Shown here piece after piece: positions 32,501-44,900 of a stretch of DNA of 64,000 nt (positions are counted from its first letter, which is position 1; every line of letters begins with the position of its first letter). Origin of the DNA: Drosophila pseudoobscura. Lineage: Eukaryota > Arthropoda > Insecta > Diptera > Drosophilidae. The DNA is taken from the NCBI RefSeq assembly GCF_009870125.1, contig NC_046679.1, positions 6,820,001 through 6,884,000 of the forward strand. Direction: 5' to 3'. The position numbers and the translations under genes are program-made. Under the pieces are notes generated by a model. The model searched no databases, was not told the DNA's origin, and was given only the letters and a program-made list of their open reading frames with translations.

Positions 32501-35500
32501 ATTTTCATATATAGAGGTTCTTTTTATTAATTTCTTTTTCTGTGTTGGGTTTTCTTTGTCTTTGCGGCATGCATGATTCAAAACTTATGTATTTAAAATT
32601 CGGTATTTCAGTGTTTACTGGTTGTTTTTGTTTTTCTTTTTTTTCTGTTTCTGTTTTTAATTCGCATTATTCCCATTTTTACCCATTTTTCTTCTGATTT
32701 TGTTATTATTATTTTCATTTTAAACTATGTATATATTATGACATTTGTATCATTTACTTTAAATGATATTTTCTAACGTCTTGACCTATTTCAGCATCAA
32801 TGAATCGATATCGATCCATCTGAGCCACTCATTTCATTTATTATTTTAATAACAATTCACTCAATTTGCTCAAATCGTGTCAATCCTACACATATTGACT
32901 TTTGGAGATCATAAGCATTATCAACTCGTCACCATCTTCATTATCCTTAGCTCCTTCATCATCGTCTACCACTTATCAAATTAGAGAAAAATTCTAATCC
33001 ATTTGGCTTGCTTCAATGAGTCTTCTGGTATTTCCAATATCCGTTTTCCATTTCTTTTCTTTTTTTTATGTAATATCAACAATAAATTTTCGCTTAATCT
33101 TAGTGTGAAATTATTCTTAGTGTACAGCTACAATTTGCTCGCATCAGCTAAGAAAAAAGGATCAGTTAAAAATAAGAAACGAATCCCTTCGAAATTCTAG
33201 CTCATTCTTGGAATGTCCAACTCTTACACGCGACTTCCCCTTCATTCTAATTATGATCATTCCTCACGGTTTTTATACCATAAAATACTTGATTTTTGAT
33301 TTGAGCATTTTTCCTTAGACTTTTTTTTTATCTGGCACACCCTGCCTAGGTTGGGGGGGAGGGGGATAGCTGCAACATATACATACACTTCCGCTTCCGG
33401 TTGTTCTTCGACTTCATCGTTTTGTTTAGGTTTTCTTTTGTTTTTTTTTAAGGGTAAAATACTTAGTTAATTTGGCCACTCGGCTGCTTGTTTTTTTTTG
33501 CGGTTTTTCTTTTATTTTGTATCTGGTTGTGGGTAGGTAGTTTAGTTCTTCAGTTTCGGGTAGGTTTTTCATTGGGATACTTCTATGATTTGCATTGCCT
33601 GCCTGCTGTCATACGCTCCGAACCAAAAAGTCATAGCCCAGCGTTCAACAATAATTCTCTATGCAAAAATTGTTCAACCGTTTTGAAACCATAGAATTGT
33701 TCTGGTAATTCATTTGTGTGTGTGTGTGTGGAAATCGATGTGGGTTCTGTGGTTAGGCTCGAACTAAGCTCTGGCTTAAATGGAGTGAGGAGTGTGGTGT
33801 TTCTGGGGGTGGAGGGTTGTAGGTGGTAGGAATTACAAAGTCAAATGTCAAATGTTTTTTTTTTAGTCTAATATTAATCGTAAGTGGTTTTTGCTTGTTC
33901 AAACACATTTTCCAATTCTAACCAGTTTTTGTTTCCTTGTTTCTTTGTTGTGATTGCATGTGCACTCCTTAGTGTTAGGTCTAGATTCAGCTTAGGTCCT
34001 GCTCTGGAGAAGCGCAATCAAGCCCAAGCCTGGAGAAGATTTTGCCAATCAAACGGGAGCAGGATAAGCTTCGGTGAGAGCAAGAGGAGAAAGCTAGTGA
34101 GCGCGAGCCTGGGGGTTTTCGGGGCTAAAAATCTGATTGCTAAAGACATGTTTTGTACTTGTAAAGCATTTAGAAAAGATTTCTGCAGAAGCTGCTGCTG
34201 CTAGGGTGGTAACTTGTGGCTTGTGGGTAAACTGCAATTCATTTCGATTCGATTCGATACTGTTTAATCCATTGTAAACTTCGATTGGGTTTTGTTAAGG
34301 TTTTCGTTTTGCTTTTTTTTTTGGCTGTGGGTTAAAAGGAAGCGCTCCGCTATATTTATCTTATTGAACTTGACTGATTTTCAATGTATCCAACCTGAGT
34401 TTTGAGTTGTTCGAAAAATATACCTATATATGTCTGTATGTTCTGCATACAGCACATATTTTCTGTACTAATCATTTCATTCATTCATTCATTCTCTTCT
34501 TCCTTCGTGTCTTCCTATATTTATACGTGTCCTGTTGTGTCCCGTCGCGCACTCTTCCACCAGCTCTCATTGGCCTCTAAATAGTTTAATTCTTATTTGA
34601 TTTACTTCTTTGCTGTAATTGCTGTTAGTATGTGTTTTCTTTTTGTTGTTTTTGTGCTCACTCTATGTTTTTTTTTGTTGGTTTAATGTTTTGTCCTTTA
34701 ATTGCTTTTGCTTGATTTAAACGCGCCTGCTTCTTATTATTATTAACTCGTTTATGATTGCATTATTAATCATTTCCCATTGAATTTATTTAAACGTCAA
34801 CAATTTGGTTTTTTTGTTTGTTTTCTTTCTTGGTAATATTTTAGTGTATTTTTTTGTTTGTTTGTTTCGTGTGTAAGTGATGTTATACGGGTCCTTTTGT
34901 TAATGTTTATTGCATTTAAAACGTACACTTTACGATCGGTTGTCCCCATTTGCTCTTCCATATGTAATTAATTTGCTTTTTTATACTTTTTTTTTTGGGC
35001 TTGAAACACTTGAAATTGCTCTCATCTCATATTGTTTTTAACGTTTTCCTGAACTTCTCTTCTTGTTGGTTTTTATTCTGGTTTGCTGTTATGTTTAATT
35101 ATAACTAATTACGTAGTTTTTTGTTGCTATAATTTACTAACTCGTTTTCTTCAAACATTCTTCGGATTTCTATTTCTTCATTTTTTTGGGTGTGTTTTTT
35201 ATTTTTTTTTTTATTTTCGTATGTGTTTATGGAAATAATCTTTGATTAAAACAATTTAGAGTGTTTTTTAGTTGCGGTTTCTGTTTCTGTTTCGATTTCG
35301 GTTTGTGTTTTAGTTAACTTAGACACTAACAAGTGCAAGATTAACATAAGCGTTTAATGCTGTCTGACAGAAAGAAACAAAATAAATACTAGTACGAGTA
35401 CGAGTACGGGTACAAACAAAAACTTTAACAGAACAAACAATCATAAATATAATAAACATAATGACACAGGCTGCCTGTTTGAGGGCAGCCCATTGGAATG

Positions 35501-35906
35501 GCAAATACAATGTAAAATTAAACACTTAGGATTTAACAAAGTATAAGGCAAAATACAGCTCGTTTTACAATTAACATTTTGTGTTTACGTTGCGACCGCA
35601 GTTACCCACAATACCCTCTCCTATATCCTCATACCTACATATATCTCGGCGCCAAGCGCATTCTGTCTTCATGTCTTTCTGTTTCTGTTGCGGTTGCTTT
35701 TGCTTTTGCTACTATTGCTGTTGCTGTTGCTGTGTTGTATATTTTTGTGCCTTGGTAATACTTAAATGGTGTTTGTGGTGTGTAGTAGGTGTGATGTAAC
35801 TGTGGTATTGCACTCAGTAGAGCGCCACATTGGAGGCCTGTGTATATGCATCCCACTCGCAATCGCAACCCTCGAGGCAATCGGGGCATTCCAGTTCACT
35901 GTCTTG
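32500..35906 (-). other. T-rich region downstream of CASK, possible long 3' UTR
   Basis: The + strand is strongly T-rich (so A-rich in the CASK sense strand) for over 3 kb, with many TTTATT/TTTTAT words. No gene is seen. Some of it is likely CASK 3' UTR, since CASK stops at 35907. I cannot place the cleavage site. A short GT repeat lies at about 33714-33730. Confidence 0.4.
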
Positions 35907-38900
35907 TCAGTAGAGCCACGAGACTGGCACCCATTGGGGAGTGGTGTGCACTCGGTCGATGGCCGTTTCCAGCGCGGAAATCGTATCGCTAATGTCGTTG
36001 TTCACAATCGTCATATCAAAGAAATGGCCATACATTTGACGCAGCATTTCCGATTCCTTTGCCAGACGCTCCAGGCTGCCATCGTACTGCCATCGCACCA
36101 GAGAGGGAAAACAAAGAAAACCAATTAGCATCGAGACACCACAACACAGCACAGCACTGTCTTAGGCAAGCCTTACATCGGCGATATTCTGCAGCGAGGG
36201 GGCCGCTATGAAGACCACATAGGGCGTGAATTCGGCTGTGCGTAGTATCTTCAGTGCCTGCGGCTCCACATCCAATATGGCCATCTTGCCGTCTGTGTGT
36301 ATGCGTCGGATAGTGTCCAGCTTGGTGCCATACATCGCATCCTCGTGCGTGCCTGGGTGAATGCCTAAGTATTACTTTGAGTGCTGTAGATGGTTACGAC
36401 TCACCATATTCCAAGTACTCATTGGCGGCGATATCCGCCATCATTTCGTCGTGCGAGACAAAGTAATAGCTGCGTCCACTCTCCTCCTCGGGCTTGGCAG
36501 GTCTCGTTGTATCTAGAAAAAAATCGACAAATCTTTGCATTTAATCTGAAGAACTTTAGATTAAGACTCGAACTTACGTGGTATGGGATAGGCGTACTTA
36601 TCGGGATACTTGGATATCAAGGTGTTCTTAATATGCCGCCTGCCCACGCCATGGGCTCCCAATAGCACCAGCGTTTTGCGCTGAAAGTTCGGATCACCGA
36701 CTGGCGAGAAAGAGCAACCATATGAGTATAGGTTCCTTGGGGTCTTAGCTGCTACTACAAGCTCACCTGGCACCTTGACAACCTCCTCGTAAGTGACCAC
36801 ATCTAGATTATCGAATATGGCATTATGCTTGGCCAAGTACTTGTCGCGACACTGCTTCTTCTTGCGCCCGAATATCGAACAGTTTACTGTTGGTTATAAT
36901 TGTTAAGTAAATGTTTTATAATCTCCGTTCAGTATACGGCATATGCATATTAAAATTATTAGAAACTCAAGAGCCACATGCTTGATGGAGCATAAACAAA
37001 CATGCTGTTCTGCAGGCAAGCAAGCAAATATTTCTTTGGCATTAAATCATTAAGTATTATAAGCATTCATGATTACTATAGCATAGAAAATGCATATATT
37101 TCTCGAATCGTTCGTATATTTCTTGATAACTCTTTCTTGGACATTTCCGAAGATGCTTCCTGGCATCCCTTCGGATTGAAAATGCGATGTGTGTGTGTGT
37201 CTGGTCTTCAACGTGCAGTGTGGCCTGTGTCTTTCTGGGTCTAGTATGTGTGTTTGGTTATATCTAAACTCTTTACTCGGGGTACAATTCATTTATTTCG
37301 GTTATAAGCGTGGGTGGCAATGATCATACGCAACGATGGCTAGTGCTGGGGGGGTTCTACGTTGTTCTAGATGATGGTTGATGGCTTGTGGCTATCCTTA
37401 AGGGGGGGCTGGTGGGTTTCGGTTTCGGTGCCTTCTACATAAGCTACAACTTTCGGGTGGAGGGGGGTGGTGGTGAATTTTGGGTGTGAAATCTTTATAC
37501 AATTGCTATCGTTAAAATTCTGTAGTATGTTTGTGTTTGTTTTCTTTGTTTTGTTTTGCATAACAGAACTCAAGAGGAAACGGTTTAGGGTTCGACAATT
37601 TTTGGCAAGCTCTCCTTAGGCGGTTAGCTTGGCGGATTTTCATTTAATTAAATTGTTTGTGGCATTGTGTGTGTGTGTGTGTGGGATTGTTTTTGCTTTA
37701 TATGGTAACTACCTGCTGATCCATCACACCCATCTGCGTGAGCGGAACATCCAGCACCCGGTTCTCCTGCATTATATTATTATACATATTTTTTTTATAG
37801 TACATATTCTGTGATTTCTTATGCTATTTTTTGGTTTAAATATTAAATCATTTTACTTTAAGCTGTTTGTGTGTGGGTGTATGTGTGTGTGTGTGTGGGG
37901 CGGGGGAGGTTTTTCATGGTATATTTATCAAGAATTTGGCAACATTTTTGGTTTGCTTTGGAATTTTCAAAATGGGGTTTCTTTGGTTTAGCTCCGACTA
38001 CTTTTTTGGGGGCATGCAACTCTCCAGGGCTTATGTTAGTGTACACATGTGTGTGAGTCTGAGGTGTGTGTGTGTGTTTGTGTGAGCTCTGCCAGAGAAG
38101 AGACAGAGCCATAGAGAGATAGATAGAGAGGGAGAGAGAGAGAGAGAGAGAGCGCGTGTTCCCCTGCGTTCAGGTCAACTACGAATTCGTCATACACTTT
38201 CCAATATAGTACAATATATAGCATACGATTGATTGATTGATTGATTGATTATATCGAGCATCCAATTACACATAGAGATTACGCATAGATTCGTTTCGTT
38301 TTTTCTTTCTTTTCTTTTTGTTTTTTTTTTCTTTTTTTGTTTTACAGCTAATATTGTCTTTGAAGGACTCACCCTGCTCCTGCTTGGTCTTGTCGACCGT
38401 CTGACAGGCAATGCGCCACTCCTGCAGCTCCGGCGATGGTATCAAGCCCGCCGAGCCACCAACCGTGTCCAGTCTCGCCTGCCACCAGTGATGATCGTCC
38501 TTGCTAATGATCTGCACCGAAGACGGGCGTTAGAGGGATTCGTTTCTGTTTTCCAGAGCTGGCCACCTACCTGAAGTATGTCGCCCACTTGGAATGATAT
38601 GCCCGCCTGGGCGCAGGGTATAAGCTCATCATCCAGCGGATTATAATCAAATTGTGCGCGCACGAAAATCTGCCACGGTAAAGGAAGCCAGAAACAAGAA
38701 GAGCACAGAGTGAGTTCACAATTCAGTTTTTGGTTTGCTCTGCTCTCTGCTGACGCTGCATTTGAGTCGGCAGCCGTCCTAATGCGGCTGCCTCAGCGAA
38801 ATGATGGGTTTTTTTTTTGCGTTTCGTATTTCCACCAATTATAATCCCAACTCATTTGCGTGGCAGCAGCAACAGGAAGCAGCAAGAACAACAATAATGG

Positions 38901-41900
38901 GGATAAAGGACTTCTAACTTTAAATTCGAGAGCATTCTCTTGCAGTTTGTATCTAAAGATACAAAGAAAACCCTGCAAAGAATCAGCCATCGAATTTTCT
39001 AGATTGACATTGGATTTTTAATTTTATTTTTTAAGAAAATATACAGTTATATTGTGTCCTGTTACTTTTGAAGCATTTTGTATTTAAAGTATCTAAAGAT
39101 ACAAAGAAAAACCTCTTAGGTGGATCTACTAGGGTCTGCAAAGAATCAGCCATCGAATTTTCTAGATTTTCACTAGATTTTTAATTTTTTTTAAGAAAAT
39201 TGTTTTTATGATACAAAAAATACAATTATATTATGTCCTGTTACTTTTGAAGCATTTTGAAGATACAAAGAAACCCCGCTTAGGCGGAAAGAATCTGCAA
39301 AGAATCAGCCATATAATTTTCCAGATTGACACCAAATTTTGTTTCATTTTATTCCAGAAAATATACAACTATGTATGTTGTTTCCGGTTACTTTTGAAGA
39401 AATTTATGCAACAGTCTAGGAAAAAATTCAGTTACAAAGATTTTTCCTCATTTTGAAGGCTTTAGATTGTTCTGTTAGGATTGTTCCTAGCTTAAGGCAG
39501 CGAGAATATCATCAATAAACATTTTAAACTTCAACACATACTCTTCTATGTATTATTTTTCTTATATTCTTTGTTCTCTATTGAAAACAAAAGACTTTTC
39601 TGACGAGCACTTGTCAGGCCACGACTCGTTTTTCTGACATATAATTATATTTTATAGTTTACGAAAAACCAGATGCTGATTCTGATTCTGATTTCTATTC
39701 AGCGTGAAACGAATAATCAAGTTTCTTCTATGAAAAAGATGGACAGGACCTCAGCTGTCAAGAGCAGACGTTCTTTATGGGTTCGGAAATGCTGGCCTCT
39801 TCCAACCAAAGAGCATAAATTCCACGAATCTGTGTTGATTGTGTGCATAATATTGTTTCTTGTTTATCGGTCCATGAATATGCACATCTACCATGTGGAT
39901 GGGGGTGGGGGGGGAGGCGAAGGACGGTTGTCTTTTGGTGTATGATTATGGGTCTATTGTTACGGTGGGGGCACAAATGATACTTACAAGCACCGGAGCG
40001 GGTCTGATCCTGAAAAGCTGCATTTGGTGTGTAGCAGTGTGTGGAGAGTGTGTAGGAAGGAAGCAAGTCAGATGAGTAAGAGATAGTGTGGAGTTATGTA
40101 AATGAGCAGACAGTTAATTGTATAATGCATCCCATACTCGAGCTAAACAAAGGAGCCCCCTGCTCGTACATATATTTTTCCCTATAGCCTATGCCATTTA
40201 CCCCCAAAACTTCATTAGCTTATGCTCGTTATCTCCATAAATGCATTCGACTGCACAGGTTTTCGGTACCGGCCTTCTATTGTTTCAACTGGCGGCGGAG
40301 TGGGGCAGAGGTAATCCGTTTTGATACTTTGATTTCACAAATTGACAGGTAACACGAGTCTTCCACTCGATGCAATTAAAGTACTTATTCATGGCTCTTT
40401 TTGACAGCAAATTGAATAAAGCTTTGACGCAGTTAATGCTGTTATTTAACCCCCAAAGAATATGACAAGGGAAATGATGTTAAAAAAGTCCTCAAGCTAG
40501 TGGAATAATGGCATGATATAATTAACAACTAGAGCCCTAGATGAGAGATGCATTATGGTATGATTAGTAGGTAGTATGGTCTAACATAGAGATGTACATT
40601 GGGGTTGGGGGGAACTTCTTAAGAACTCACCTCGCAGGGTGGCGGAGCGCTACGGTACGAAGGAACTATCTTGAAGGTAACAGAACCGCGTGCCTCGCGC
40701 TGCAACGAGAAGGGATTAGCACATAAAGGGAATTCAATTCAATTAGCAAAATGGGATTGATCCGCTTACCAGCATTCGTTGCAATTGGCCCACCGACTGA
40801 TGCTGCACCGGCTGGCCATTGATCTCCCGTATCTCGTCGCCCACATGCAGCGTTGCCTGTCGATGTATCATACCCCCGTGCATAATCCTTGCCACAATGC
40901 AGCGCCCATCCTCGGTCATCTTCAGCGTTATGCCCTGCAAAGTCGTTTGGCTCTGTATTAGAGTACCATTTGGTCACAATGTCTGAGGCAGTACTCACCA
41001 TCGGCTCGTCCGTGTTCTTTTGGAACTGCACCAGCCGCACTCGGGTCACATGCTGCAGCTCGCCGCCCTCCACATTGTCCATCTCGTCGCCGTTGAGGTA
41101 GGGCACCATCGGTGGCGGGGTAACGCGCAGCGCCTCCTCGCCGTACACATCGCGGGCCACCACATCGTGGCTATGGAGCAGGGCCTGCAGGAGAGAGAAC
41201 CCAGAACAAGGTCAGTCGTTGGTTTAGGGTTGGGCTTTGGGTTTTTTGGACCTAAGTTATGGCCAGCAATTATGCCTGGCTAAGCGGCTGAAATTAAATT
41301 TCCGATTTGCCCACGCCTGCCACATACATCATAACCCACACAAAGACCTGGCAGATGGTTTGCAACATTAACTGGCGACGACATTTGTTCAACAGCCACA
41401 GCATTAAAAAACACAATGGTTCTAGAGTTCTAGTTGGGCCAGGACGAAGCATCCAATACCCTCATCGAATCCTACCCGAAGTCCTTTGGCAAGGGTATTT
41501 GGAGCTCTTCATCTCCATTTTCCAACAGAAAAAGGGCACAAACATGACCTCATGACCCCTTCGAAGGAAACCCATAAACGACGCCCCCCCCCCTGTGCCG
41601 CCTGCTCTGCAGCTCCTTGAAGCGTATCAACAACAACAAAAAATCTCAACAATTTATGGGGAACCCTGTGCCCCCCACAAAACGGCTTTGACTTTATACA
41701 ATTTCGGTTTTAATAAATTATGTTTAATAACACTTTGAATATGTTGCGAAATTAATTTTTGGCCATGCCACGATGGCAGCCACAACATGAAGGATATTCC
41801 TTCCCGACAAAGGGCAGGGCAGAAGTCGCATTGGGCTATGCCATAAAAAAGGATTTTACTGCGTAGCCAGGCCGTGCCACTTGCCACACACACACATAGA

Positions 41901-44900
41901 AATGCATATATAAGTGTGTATGCTAAGCACCACAACAACCACAATGCTAAGCCAGCAGTTATGTTGCCCCAATGCCCTTCACTCCACACCACTCGGATCC
42001 CCCTAAATGCCCCTCTTAAGGCTCTTGTTCTTTATAACCCTCCAACCGCCCCCCGCCCCTTGGCAATCCACTGGCCCCATAAAAAACGCAATTTTCAACA
42101 CTGATGATTACTCAATGCCACAAACAGGGAGCCACGTAGCAGGCAGCCAGGCAGGCAGGCAGGCAGCCCACGCACCACTCACCTCTATACAGTGCCACTC
42201 ATATGTATACACACACACGCACATATGTACACCCTAATGCGTGCAGACGCACGTTTCATTTCCGTCACAGACGACGACAGTACTGACATCGACCTCAAGC
42301 TGGTGGCTGGCTCCTGCCACATTCAGTTGCAACTACTACGAATATTTTTGAGGGAGTTTTCAGTCACACTCCACATCTGCACAAGCCACAAGGAATGACA
42401 TGAATTCCCGCAGTGTATGCCGTGTGCATAAATATTTCATAATGCTTCGTGGCAGAACGAAGAGCCCTCCCAAAAACATCACTCCACCACAGAGTTAGAG
42501 CGAGACTTAGTACGACTTATACAATATGTGTGTGTGTGGTGTGTGGGGTCTTAACGTATTTACCCAATATAGTTTTTGGGGGGTGGGGTGGTGGACTGGG
42601 CCTGGGCCTGGGATTGACAGGTGGTAATCGAGTTTTGAGCTTATCAATAAATATCAATTCAATAATTCAATGTATTGGGGGAGAGCATAGAATATGTGTG
42701 GGATATCAAATTTAGTGGTCTTTGATTTGGAAATCCTTCCTCTTTTTTTTGGGATAAGCATGAAATGCTCTTTTGAGCCCCCACACATCCGGCAAGCATT
42801 TGGCCATGTGAAGTGGGTGCCACAAAAACGAAACGAATGAAGGCTCTGATGCCATTCCCAGTTGGTGTAGGGCACTCGAAATTTTAGCTTGAAAAAGAAA
42901 AGCAATAGGTGTATTTTTGTATACACTTTAGAGAGAGGATGGATAGGTCTTTGGACACATTTAATTTCAGCATTCAAAATAATCTCCTTAAAACGAGGAC
43001 TACCTCTGTTCCTTCAGGCTATAATATTGATTCAATCTGAATCAATTTGCTGTTGTCTGCTTAAGCAGCTTAAATATTTTGTCCAGTGAAGTGTAGTTGC
43101 ACATCAAAGAGCAACAAATTTGGATTGCAATTTCCCTTCGAGCTAATCTTGCATTCCCTTAATAAAATATTTAATATAACCCTTGGTTCGCCCACAAAAT
43201 CATTTAGCAATCGGAATGCCTTTTGTCTTCCCTGTATTTGTGCGCATTTAGCAGAAGTTTTGGCCAAATCCAATTAGCCAGCAAAACTTTCATCTGCCTA
43301 TTAAGGACAGTTAGGAGAGGCTACACCTTCTGCCACACCCACGGCCTCTGTGACGCCTCTTCCGCTCGAGTGAACCATCAACAGGAGCAGCCGCAACAGA
43401 ATTTCGACTAAATAAATGGGTAATACAATTTCCTCCGTCCTGAGAGGAGAATTAACTACTTCGAATAAAATTTGCTGAACTTGGCAACTATTTAAATGCG
43501 CCAGATGGCGCTGCACAAGGACACGAAGGATACTCGACTCACGCCTGGTTAGCTTCGGTCTAAGCTGACAGCCCGGATGGAGGGCCTCGGTGCGGGCGAT
43601 AAACAACGTAATCTGATTTCACTTAAAGCATGTCCTCCCTGCCACGCCCACTGTCCACTTTGGTTGGACACTTTCGTGGTGCGGGTGGGGGTATGGGTTG
43701 GGGGTGGGGAAAAGCATATTTAACACCAAGTTGCTGGCCCAATAAAACGGTAAATTTAATAAGCGCTTGACAGGCGGGACAGGAAAAGTTGAGCAGTTAA
43801 GTTTAATGCCTCATTAGGCGCTCCAACTCGGTGACATTGATAGGCCACCGCCAGCAAAGTTTGGCCAACAAATGAGGCCACACAAACACACACAGAAGAA
43901 AGAGTAGGCCCTGGCCCCACACTGACTGGGACTCTGATTTCCATGATTAATACTTAAGTGCTTGTTAAAGTTGGGCTCTATATGCAGATATGCCTTGTCG
44001 GCATCCTAAACAATCAAAGCCAAGAACCCATCCAACCATCCATCCTGCTGCCGACTAGAAAAAAGGGATTCCACCCAAACAGAACTGTAGGGGAAGAAAG
44101 GATGCCTCCCAAAGCAGAACTGTAGTGGAAGAAAGGGTGACACCAACACAGAACTGTAGTGAAAGAAAGGGTGACCCCAACACAGAACTGTAGTGGAAGA
44201 AAGGGTGACCCCAACACAGAACTGTAGTGGAAGCAAGGGTGACCCAAACACAGAACTGTAGTGGAAGAAAGGGTGACCCCAACACAAAAATTTAGTGGAA
44301 TCAAGGGTGACCCCAACACAGAACTGTAGTGGAAGAAAGGGTGACACCAACACAGAACTGTAGTGGAAGAAAGGGTGACCCCAACACAGAACTGTAGTGG
44401 AAGAAAGGGTGACCCCAACACAAAACTTTAGTGGAAGCAAGGGTGACCCTAACAAAGAACTGTAGTGGAAGAAAGGGTGACCCCAACACAGAACTGTAGC
44501 TAAAGCCAGGGTGCCCCCCAAGCAGATCTGTTATCGCAGAAAGGTTATGGCCAACAGAACTACTACCTACATCTTTCTCCTCTACACCACTGAGGCTTCA
44601 ACACAACTAACTCCTAAATGATTCAGGTGGAAAAAGTTTAGCGGAAACTTTGCACAAATCTTTGACATGATGCAAACTTTTCCAGAGTTCTTGATATTTT
44701 TATACAGCCTTAACTCGCAGCTGAACTCCGGCGGGGTGCGAGTGAAACATTGAGACAAGTTTTGGGCGAATCAAATATGAAATGAAAAAGTAACAGGGCA
44801 TGGAAAAAAATCTATTAATATTTGAAAAGAGAAACTTGTAAGGCCTTGGCCTTTAATCGGTACAGAAGCACAGAGGTCTCTTTAATGTTCTAGAATACGT

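Larger units (their letters stand above)
38670..40630 (-). other. CASK intron between PDZ-linker and SH3 exons
   Basis: About 2 kb. It contains three tandem copies of a 160-base sequence (about 38945-39400) and the 30-base cassette exon candidate at 39988-40017. Nothing else is recognised. Confidence 0.6.

Noticed and set aside
44006..44521. Minus-strand open frame of 171 codons
   Set aside because: Entirely the 34-base minisatellite read through; the other two frames are open as well.
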